NCBI GenBank assembly: GCA_020402945.1
Contig: JADBYQ010000043.1
Location: 1-42,173 of the forward strand
Origin: Cytophagales bacterium
GTDB taxonomy: Bacteria; Bacteroidota; Bacteroidia; Cytophagales; Cyclobacteriaceae
Reading direction: 5' to 3'
DNA length: 42,173 bases
In this document: in pieces, positions 36,592 through 42,173 of the stretch
Position numbering within the stretch: the first letter of the stretch is position 1
Layout: each line of letters starts with the position of its first letter
Notes under the pieces: model-generated
The model's input: the letters and a program-made list of their open reading frames with translations, nothing else
Database searches by the model: none
What the model was told of the DNA's origin: nothing
Program-made: the position numbers and the translations under genes

Positions 36592-36970
36592 GCAAGTAGT
36601 AGTAGAGGGTGTGGGTGACCATGGCTGCGAATACATGACGGGTGGAACAGTAGTCATTTTAGGAGACACTGGAAGAAACTTTGCTGCTGGGATGAGCGGT
36701 GGGGTTGCTTACGTATGGGATGTAAACAAGACGTTTGTAAAAAACTGCAACATGGAAATGGTGCTGTTAGATACGTTGGAAAATGAAGACGCGTTGCTGT
36801 TGAAGAAAATGATCTTATCGCATCATGAATTCACCCAAAGCAAACTAGCGGCTCACATTCTAAGTTATTGGCAGACCGCCTTCAAACAATTTGTGAAAGT
36901 TATGCCGATTGATTACAAAGCTGTTCTTCAGAAAGCTACAAGCCGCAAGCTTCAGACAACAGGCTTGTAG
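36592..36970 (+). pseudogene. gltB: 3' fragment of a second, diverged gltB copy
   Basis: 379 bases align without a gap to 35456-35834, the last ~125 codons of gltB including the stop (constant offset 1,136). By hand count about 58 of 374 bases differ (about 84% identity), but only 9 of about 124 amino acids. Most changes are synonymous, so this piece evolved as part of a working gltB before truncation. It lacks all catalytic domains and has no start of its own. A GTG at 36611 opens a short frame, but a beta-helix end alone should have no function. It marks the left side of the accessory island. Confidence 0.92.
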
Positions 36971-36976
36971 CCGTAA
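36935..36976 (+). repeat. 7-base repeat tract at the end of the gltB fragment
   Basis: Heptamers GCTACAA, GCCGCAA, GCTTCAG, ACAACAG, GCTTGTA, GCCGTAA. Five of six start with GC, and the stop codon lies inside. The tract ends exactly where the next minus-strand frame ends (stop at 36977-36979). Confidence 0.65.
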
Positions 36977-37189
36977 TCAAAAAGTACTGACAGAATTATT
37001 GCTACTTTGTGAATCTATAACGAATGCCCCAACTAATGAGAAGAATGTTTTTAGTGAACTGATTGCAAGTAAAAATGGGCCTAGTTCAATATGTAGTCCA
37101 AATCTTTTTTCAGGTAACGTATAAAAATCAAGACCAAAAGGAACAACCATGCCGTCAAAAACATTCACTCGGTTCCACCAAGCAAACAT
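36977..37189 (-). pseudogene. Possible remnant of an outer-membrane beta-barrel protein
   Basis: A 70-codon open frame whose middle reads FDGMVVPFGLDFYTLPEKRFG then LHIELGPFLLAIS, which resembles the closing strands of a small Bacteroidota porin-like barrel. A stop codon directly precedes its ATG, there is no signal peptide, and the tail (VIDSQSSNNSVSTF) is not barrel-like. It is probably a decayed C-terminal piece brought in with the island. The rest of 36971-37262 holds nothing I recognise. Confidence 0.35.
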
Positions 37190-37262
37190 TCAAGTTATTT
37201 CGAAAAATTTAAAGTGCAATTGCCTCTGTAGAGAAAACCGGGTTCAAGCACGTAAAATATTT

Positions 37263-38762
37263 TCAGTTAACAAATGTTAATTTTATTGCCAATAATTGGC
37301 GAAAGATTGAAGAAAAAATTAAAACAACTAACGCGAAAACTGGTAACTTATTAGTTAACCAACCCCAAGTAGAGTAGAAAGTTTGAATGTTATTCGTGTG
37401 CCCAACGTATGATAATAACTCCACACTTTTAGAAGCTCGTTTAAAATTCACGACTTCCCCTCTTTCGTCAATAACCGAACTAATGCCAGCATTGGATGAC
37501 TTAAACAAAAATTTTGAGAACTCTATTGCGCGTAGTCTACAAATATTCTGATACTGTTGCATCGCAATACTGTTGCCTCGTAAAAATGCTTCACTTGCGA
37601 TCATAAAAATTACGTTCTCGTCTGTCCACCGATCACTAAAAAAAATCCCATTAACTGATTCATAACAAATTGACATAAATATTTTTTGGCCTTCATCTTT
37701 GAAATAATCTTTATTGCCCGATAAAAGTTTAAAGTTGGTATACCCGTGAATATCAAATATTTGCAAGTAACTAGGTGTGTATTCTTGTATGGGGATAAAT
37801 ACTTTTTTAAGTTTAATAGGGATACTAATGGAGGTATCAATTTGAATCACTGAATTATACTGGTTGAATTTGAATAATCCATTGCCTTGTTGGTAGATGC
37901 CATCTTCTTCTTCACGATTTAAGAAATAACCTGACATAATTTTCGTGTGTGTTGCTTTTGATAGGCTCTGTAGTTCCTTATAAAGTTTGCTGAAAGCAAA
38001 ACCGTCAGCCCATATGTTTTCCTTGAAGAATGTTTCTGGAAACAACATGTATTTTAAATTCTTTGGATCTTTTTTAAGTATTTCTTCCTTTACTAATGCC
38101 AGTTTTATTGAGTCAGAAACATATTCATCTGACGAAAAATTAGTGAGCATTACTCCAACTCTAATGCAATTCGTTCTTTTGCTAACAATATCATCTCCAA
38201 AATACATTGTTATTGATAATGCCATTGGCACCAACACAATCAAGGCAGAAGTTATTTTGAATTTTCCTTTTTTTATTTGTTCATAAAAAGAAAGATTACT
38301 GATTAATACCCAAAAAGAACCGCCTAAAACTCCTGTAAACTGATACCATTGGACAAAGATTGGCTGTATTGAAAATGTATTACCGAGGGTTAACCAAGGC
38401 CAAGTAAAAGCCCAAATGTGGTGGATGTATTCAAAGGCCAACCAAGTTATTATAAAAGTTAAATTTCTTAAGGCGGATTTATGTTTGTTTAAAAATAAAG
38501 ATAACACAACGGCTGATTCCATCAATAAAGAGTTCAATGCTAAGACTGAAATGCCCTTTAGCGTGTCCCATTCTACTAACCAATAAGTAACAACCAGATT
38601 GTATGTAACAAACAATAAAAAAGTGCTTGCGATTATTTTTACTTTACTCAAATCAGAGTTCAGTATCTTAAACAACGGAATCCAAGAGATTAGAATAAAC
38701 AGGGAAACATTGTACCAACTTAAGTATATTAGAATAGCAAATGCTAATAAGCGAATTAACAT
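37263..38762 (-). CDS. lnt: Apolipoprotein N-acyltransferase-like protein
   Basis: 499 residues, matching Lnt in length and layout: several membrane helices (about 5-190), then a nitrilase-like periplasmic domain (about 198-460) and a last helix (about 470-492). The triad is readable: Glu 243 (FPETFF), Lys 319 (KLKKVFIPIQEYTP) and Cys 366 (SICYES). The usual LVPFGE loop is FIPIQE here, and the sequence is quite divergent. Lnt adds the third acyl chain to lipoproteins. The AT-rich setting among unknown genes suggests an extra, acquired paralogue and not the housekeeping copy. A putative lipoprotein is encoded directly upstream on the same strand, which could be its client. Confidence 0.82.
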   Translation of the reverse strand: MLIRLLAFAILIYLSWYNVSLFILISWIPLFKILNSDLSKVKIIASTFLLFVTYNLVVTYWLVEWDTLKGISVLALNSLLMESAVVLSLFLNKHKSALRNLTFIITWLAFEYIHHIWAFTWPWLTLGNTFSIQPIFVQWYQFTGVLGGSFWVLISNLSFYEQIKKGKFKITSALIVLVPMALSITMYFGDDIVSKRTNCIRVGVMLTNFSSDEYVSDSIKLALVKEEILKKDPKNLKYMLFPETFFKENIWADGFAFSKLYKELQSLSKATHTKIMSGYFLNREEEDGIYQQGNGLFKFNQYNSVIQIDTSISIPIKLKKVFIPIQEYTPSYLQIFDIHGYTNFKLLSGNKDYFKDEGQKIFMSICYESVNGIFFSDRWTDENVIFMIASEAFLRGNSIAMQQYQNICRLRAIEFSKFLFKSSNAGISSVIDERGEVVNFKRASKSVELLSYVGHTNNIQTFYSTWGWLTNKLPVFALVVLIFSSIFRQLLAIKLTFVN

Positions 38763-38771
38763 TATATGCAG

Positions 38772-38807
38772 AAGAAGGCTAGCACTTGCACAAGCGCTAT
38801 CCTTCTT
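38772..38807. other. Long imperfect hairpin between lipoprotein and lnt genes
   Basis: A 36-base near-palindrome in which 15 of 18 positions pair (7-base outer stem, then 4 and 4 pairs separated by single mismatches). There is no T-run on either side, so it is not a standard terminator. It lies 9 bases upstream of the lnt start and 28 bases past the lipoprotein stop, a place where it could attenuate read-through or shield the lnt leader. Confidence 0.55.
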
Positions 38808-38835
38808 GAAAAATTGTTTGGAAAATAAAAAAAAT

Positions 38836-39711
38836 CTATTTCTTTACCTGAAAAGAGGAGGCAACAACAGTGTATGCAAAAAATGTATATGATTTACTCT
38901 CTCCGTTTATAGTTGTAAAATTTGCTCGTCCAATGGTAAGTTTAATATAGGCATTAGTTGGGAAGTCCTTTAGGTCGTCATTAGAGAATGTGTAAAATCC
39001 ATCTGTATCTTTTAGAGTAATAGCGTGAGCCTTTTTTATCTTTCCATTGACAAGTTCTCCTTTACTTTGCAAGTACTCATTTTCTAACGCTGACGGGTCA
39101 TATTCTAATAAAATCACTATTCCCTTCTTATTGTTCTCGTCCACATTCCATGCAATTTGACCGCCAACACTAATTGGCAAATAGGGCTGCTCTAGAGAGC
39201 TTTCATATTTCACCGGTCTTATGATTTTGACAAGTGATGGAATGTATATCTCCGTGCCTATTGAATCCGATGAGGTTCTAAGATTTGAGTTTGATGGGGG
39301 AGCAATAGAAATTCTTATTGTTTTTCCATGAAGGTCAGTGCCTGCATTTCTATTATAGGGTTCACTACAATAGCAATTATTGTTTTTTGGATCAGTCCTT
39401 AATTCCAAATTACCAATTTTAAATCTCCCATTGCTACCACCAACGGTCTTTCCTTCTTTGTCAAAAAAGAACCCATCCAAGATACTACTTCCGTCAAAAT
39501 CTTGGCTTGCAAGAGTGGTATAAGATTTCAAGGCAAATTTCCCGTCAGCAGCTTGTGTAAAGGCATTGTAATAGCCCATAATGCTTTCAGGTTTATTACT
39601 TTTCGTACTTAAATCATTTATAACTTCTTCTTTTTGATTACACGCTTGATTGACACCTAGAAAGGCGCAGAATAAAACAACTAGCGTTGATTTTAGATTT
39701 ATTGTTTTCAT
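38836..39711 (-). CDS. Putative lipoprotein of unknown function
   Basis: 291 residues from ATG 39711. The frame is open further upstream, but MKTINLKSTLVVLFCAFLGV followed by NQAC is a signal sequence with a loose lipobox at Cys 24. The mature part is beta-rich and hydrophilic, with a CYC pair near residue 113. It contains SLVKIIRPVKYESS and GGQIAWNVDENNKKGIVILL, the latter recalling the surface-lipoprotein Ig-like modules of Bacteroidota. No family is recognised. It lies between a Cys-rich secreted protein upstream (68 bases) and the Lnt-like gene downstream, all on the minus strand, so the three may form one transcript. Confidence 0.65.
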   Translation of the reverse strand: MKTINLKSTLVVLFCAFLGVNQACNQKEEVINDLSTKSNKPESIMGYYNAFTQAADGKFALKSYTTLASQDFDGSSILDGFFFDKEGKTVGGSNGRFKIGNLELRTDPKNNNCYCSEPYNRNAGTDLHGKTIRISIAPPSNSNLRTSSDSIGTEIYIPSLVKIIRPVKYESSLEQPYLPISVGGQIAWNVDENNKKGIVILLEYDPSALENEYLQSKGELVNGKIKKAHAITLKDTDGFYTFSNDDLKDFPTNAYIKLTIGRANFTTINGESKSYTFFAYTVVASSFQVKK

Positions 39712-39779
39712 AGCATTATATTTTGCTTGATTTTTCTTGTTATTTTTTCTGTAGATACCAAATATCGAAATTTGAGGAG

Positions 39780-40382
39780 TCACAAACAACTGTAGTCTTG
39801 GTCTATATAATTTAGATAGATATATTCTGTTGAACGCGCATAGACATTAATAGTGTAAGAAAAGTGAGTCCTTGTAAAAGCATTCCCTGGCCCGCCACAA
39901 CCAGTTGCGCATCTTTCATAAAAATCAACTGTAATTGAGTACGAAACATTGTCTGGAACGACTACAACTTTGGAGAGGCTAAAAACATCCCAAGTGACCG
40001 AATAATCCGCCTTGCAATCTTGGGGAGTATAGTCTGGTACAATCGTTACTTGACAGAAATACCTACTTTTATCTTCGTTTTTAGATCTATTCCCAGGAAA
40101 ATATAGAGGGTCGCTATAATATTCCGGGATAGTACATGTCCGACCCGGTAGAGACATTGGGAAGACTAGAACCAATTCGGTGGTTGTATTTATAAGTTGC
40201 CTACAATCTGGTGGGTTGCAATTTTTGTCTTTTTTGGGGCAGCCGCCTCCGCCTCCGCTTCCATCGCCACTACTATTATTCACTAAAAAAATGATAAGCA
40301 GCATTGTAAATAAAACAGAACTCTTTACTGCAAAATTTTTACGCCAAGGGCGAGGAAATAAACTTCCGATTTTATTGACCAT
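39780..40382 (-). CDS. Cys-rich secreted or anchored protein of unknown function
   Basis: 200 residues from ATG 40382. A basic N-terminus and a hydrophobic segment (about 20-35, SSVLFTMLLIIFLV) are followed by a Gly/Ser stretch and CPKKDKNCNPPDC. About ten cysteines are spread over the exported part (also GRTCTIP, YFCQV, DCKAD, RCATGCGG, YSCL at the end), which suggests disulfides. The second half is beta-rich (SYSITVDFYERC, SYTINVYARSTEYIYLNY). No family is recognised. It is divergent from the XRE regulator with 132 bases between starts, so that regulator is the obvious candidate to control it. Confidence 0.6.
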   Translation of the reverse strand: MVNKIGSLFPRPWRKNFAVKSSVLFTMLLIIFLVNNSSGDGSGGGGGCPKKDKNCNPPDCRQLINTTTELVLVFPMSLPGRTCTIPEYYSDPLYFPGNRSKNEDKSRYFCQVTIVPDYTPQDCKADYSVTWDVFSLSKVVVVPDNVSYSITVDFYERCATGCGGPGNAFTRTHFSYTINVYARSTEYIYLNYIDQDYSCL

Positions 40383-40514
40383 CGCTTTTCGATTATTGTA
40401 TAGGAACAAAACAACACTACTAGGCGTAAACAAAACAGAAAAGATTCGATTAAATTATATAAAAAATTGATAACTTTATAGCAGAAACAGATAAACCAAC
40501 GAATATCCAATTTT

Positions 40515-40892
40515 ATGCAACTTGGTACACGCATCCGGCAATTGAGAGAAGTAAAAGGTTTCTCTCAGCAAGTTGTTGCTGATTATCTAGAGATGGCACA
40601 ATCAAACTATCACATGATTGAAAGTGACAAAACACAACCTAAGTTAGACATTCTTGAAAAATTGGCTAGTTTTTACAAAATATCAATTGCTGATTTGATT
40701 TCTCCAGACAAAAATACGGTGCATATACAAAACAATAATCACAACCATAATGGCGTGGTCATTGGTGATGCTGAGTTGTTTCAACTGTGTATCAAATCAA
40801 AAGAGGATATTATAAAAGCCAAAGATGAGATGATCGTGCACCTTGAAAGAGAGCTAGAAAATGAAAGAAAGAAGAAATCCAAAGGCGAATAG
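40515..40892 (+). CDS. XRE-family helix-turn-helix regulator
   Basis: 125 residues. The N-terminal HTH_3 domain (about 3-62) reads RIRQLREVKGFSQQVVADYL, MAQSNYHMIESDKTQPKLD and LEKLASFYKISIADLI. A His/Asn-rich linker (NNNHNHNG) leads to a C-terminal coiled coil (about 90-123, KEDIIKAKDEMIVHLERELE), probably for oligomerisation. There is no ligand or protease domain. It is divergent from the Cys-rich/lipoprotein/Lnt-like group and probably regulates it. On the other side it is followed by a repeat-rich stretch and the gltD remnant. Confidence 0.88.
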   Translation: MQLGTRIRQLREVKGFSQQVVADYLEMAQSNYHMIESDKTQPKLDILEKLASFYKISIADLISPDKNTVHIQNNNHNHNGVVIGDAELFQLCIKSKEDIIKAKDEMIVHLERELENERKKKSKGE

Positions 40893-40911
40893 CTGTGTTA
40901 GAAAAAAACAG

Positions 40912-40988
40912 AATAAGCCAATTAGCCAATGCCTCAATTAGCCGATGAGTACATCATTGAAAATTGATTAATTGATCATTGAACATTT
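40912..40988 (+). repeat. AATTAGCC- and ATTGA-type short repeat tracts
   Basis: Two short repeat patches. 40917-40948 has GCCAATTA / GCCAATG / CAATTAGCC / GATGAG units of 7-9 bases. 40954-40986 has CATTGAA, AATTGAT, TAATTGAT, CATTGAA units of 7-8 bases. They directly precede the gltD remnant and are probably the old gltB-gltD spacer. Confidence 0.65.
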
Positions 40989-40994
40989 AGAGCT

Positions 40995-41077
40995 ATGGGA
41001 AAGCCGACCGGATTTTTAGAGTTTGATAGAGAGTTACCAAAAAAACACATCAACGACTAAAATGAGGTAGACAATTA
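40995..41077 (+). pseudogene. gltD: 5' stub of gltD (glutamate synthase small subunit), frameshifted
   Basis: ATG 40995 opens MGKPTGFLEFDRELPKN, the characteristic first residues of the NADPH-binding small subunit GltD. The frame reaches TAG at 41067. A one-base shift there restores VDNY, which fits the RV-(K/D)-(N/D)-Y that usually follows in GltD. After 41077 the similarity ends exactly at the stop codon of the minus-strand barrel gene. So about 25 codons of roughly 490 remain. Together with the gltB 3' fragment this shows that a gltB-gltD junction once lay here. Identification rests on recognising the N-terminus by eye. Confidence 0.75.
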
Positions 41078-41830
41078 TTTCCGATTGAAGTTAATTCTGT
41101 AGCCTAAAGAAATACTCTGATATTCGTAAGTCACTTTGAACGGATAGTTGTTGCCCCATATCGCCAAATTGTTAACGGCAGAATTATTAATCAATTGATC
41201 AATTCTATAAATCAAAATAAAATTCCACAGCCTCAAGCGTAACCCATAATTATAAAAATAATTTGTAGTTCTAGTTGAATTGCTAATTGCTGAGTTAACA
41301 TCAACCACACCTGAGCTGTTCGAAGGTTGTTTTTGATAAGCAACATCATCGGCTTTTGATTGGAATTGAAAGCTAATTCCAGCAAATAAGCCGGCTTCAA
41401 ATTCAACTGAATTGTTTAATAGCCGTAAACCCTTCTTAAAAACCGCATAGTTTAGATCGATTGGAACTTCAAAATTATAGCTTTGCCTCACCTCGGAATA
41501 ACTGGATTGTGAGATTCGACCCGTAACGTTATTAAAAACAAAAAGCTGAAGCCCCGAAGGTCTACCACCTCGGTAGTTAAGTTCACTCCTAATAGTCAAG
41601 GGAAATCTCGATTTTAATTGGTATTCAAAAAAGAATCCTGCACCTTGTGGCATATACTCTAGAAGCTGAGCATTACTATTTGTTATTGCAGTTATCGAAT
41701 CTATTTGACCGCCACCGCCCCCATTTCTGCCAAAATTTTGAACTTGTAACCCGTAAGTAATTTGAGCGTTCAGGTTAAAAATTGATAAAGGGCAAGTAAC
41801 CGCGAACAATAAAATTAGCTTTTTAATCAT
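41075..41830 (-). CDS. Outer-membrane beta-barrel protein, PorT-like/unknown
   Basis: 251 residues with a signal peptide (MIKKLILLFAVTCPLSIFNLNAQ). Alternating hydrophobic strands such as GAGFFFEYQLKSRFPLTIRSE, FEAGLFAGISFQFQS, NYGLRLRLWNFILIYRI and the closing YQSISLGYRINFNRK point to an 8- to 10-strand outer-membrane barrel of the kind common in Bacteroidota. A Gly-rich loop follows the first strand (GRNGGGGG). The function is unknown. Its stop codon coincides with the end of the gltD remnant, so a recombination junction lies at about 41075. The 217 bases upstream hold no gene that I can see. Confidence 0.75.
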   Translation of the reverse strand: MIKKLILLFAVTCPLSIFNLNAQITYGLQVQNFGRNGGGGGQIDSITAITNSNAQLLEYMPQGAGFFFEYQLKSRFPLTIRSELNYRGGRPSGLQLFVFNNVTGRISQSSYSEVRQSYNFEVPIDLNYAVFKKGLRLLNNSVEFEAGLFAGISFQFQSKADDVAYQKQPSNSSGVVDVNSAISNSTRTTNYFYNYGLRLRLWNFILIYRIDQLINNSAVNNLAIWGNNYPFKVTYEYQSISLGYRINFNRK

Positions 41831-41972
41831 CTGTGAATATAAAAATATGCAAGTTGATTTACTCGTTTCTTTGTGCTGTTTTCCTATCGTTCAATTCTTA
41901 AGGTATTATTTTTGCCGTTGTTGTGGAGTGTTGATCTTTTTGTGTTGGACGTCATGTAGCCATCCGGTTAAA

Positions 41973-41989
41973 TCTCTAGTCTCTAGTCC
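41973..41989 (+). repeat. TCTCTAG heptamer repeat
   Basis: Two exact TCTCTAG units and the start of a third (TCC) in the intergenic stretch between the barrel gene and the IS end. The period is seven, as in the dsbD and gltB tracts. Confidence 0.5.
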
Positions 41990-42047
41990 ATTTTTACATT
42001 TGTATGCAGCCCAATAAAAACGATAGAATTAGCCAGGGAAATCGCTT

Positions 42048-42173
42048 TTAACATTTTAGCACCAAACTTCTGTAATCATCATCCAATGCAGCGGTCAACC
42101 GTTTTGATCGTTTGGACATTTTGGTGGATTTCTCTTTGTCCAACAAAGCCAAGGCCATCTTGTTGACAATCGA
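42048..42173 (-). CDS. C-terminus of an ISAs1-like (H-repeat type) transposase
   Basis: The last 41 codons of a minus-strand gene that continues past the right edge. The end reads NKMALALLDKEKSTKMSKR then SKRLTAALDDDYRSLVLKC, resembling the closing helix of ISAs1/H-repeat family DDE transposases (ALNLL-K-basic-RR-A-DD-YL-pattern). No catalytic residue lies in the visible part. A CAGGGAAATCGC at 42034, just outside the stop, could be the terminal inverted repeat, since I recall CAGGG ends in this family. Completeness cannot be judged here. Confidence 0.5.
   Translation of the reverse strand, partial: SIVNKMALALLDKEKSTKMSKRSKRLTAALDDDYRSLVLKC

Noticed and set aside
36611..36970. A free-standing 119-codon gene starting at GTG 36611
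   Set aside because: It is the truncated end of a gltB copy, in the same frame and without gaps, lacking promoter and catalytic parts.
38772..38807. The 36-base hairpin as an intrinsic terminator
   Set aside because: No T-run follows on either strand, so it is listed only as a hairpin of unknown role.

Overview
The window looks like a Bacteroidota chromosome, most likely Cytophagales-like; this is inference from gene content and signals. Starts lack strong Shine-Dalgarno sequences. Several genes have the phylum's TTTG / TAnnTTTG promoter with a 19-20 base spacer. Many products are secreted or outer-membrane proteins of types common in this phylum: AsmA-like giants, PD40-OmpA proteins, a patatin-barrel fusion, a TolB-amidohydrolase fusion and BNR-propeller proteins. 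Coding density is high. I saw no rRNA, tRNA or CRISPR array, and no gene-free stretch exceeds about 300 bases.

Layout. 1-900: the 5' end of an unrecognised gene and a TetR regulator with a perfect palindromic operator at its start. 895-4982: an AsmA-like protein and a DHRS4-like SDR. 5040-9939 (minus): a TolB-amidohydrolase fusion followed by two tandemly duplicated secreted proteins. 10076-14536 (minus): a second AsmA-like protein and a class 3 aldehyde dehydrogenase. 14663-15463 (plus): a secreted transglutaminase-like protein. 15460-24259 (minus): an envelope block of two OmpA-domain proteins, a patatin-barrel phospholipase, an M23 peptidase and DsbD. 24464-28403 (plus): a LolA-like protein and a BNR-propeller protein. 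28437-30398 (minus): a YdeI-like protein and an M20 dipeptidase. 30437-31038 (minus): a DUF433/DUF5615 toxin-antitoxin pair. 31287-35834 (plus): gltB.

From 35835 the window becomes accessory and more AT-rich. It holds a DUF4160/DUF2442 pair and a second, diverged copy of only the last 379 bases of gltB. Next come a possible barrel remnant, a divergent apolipoprotein N-acyltransferase, a putative lipoprotein, a Cys-rich secreted protein and an XRE regulator. Then comes a frameshifted stub of the first ~25 codons of gltD (glutamate synthase small subunit), ending exactly at the stop of an outer-membrane barrel gene. The last bases encode the C-terminus of an ISAs1-like transposase. I read this as a former gltB-gltD junction broken by an island of about 4 kb, with the intact gltB left without an adjacent gltD.

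Two repeat phenomena stand out. Tracts of degenerate 7-base units occur inside dsbD, across both gltB 3' ends, in the gltD leader and near the IS end; at least five sequence families share the 7-base period. A short GC-rich palindrome encoding LP(A/G)G(Q/K)AGK sits in the same frame inside linkers of two unrelated proteins, GltB and the amidohydrolase.
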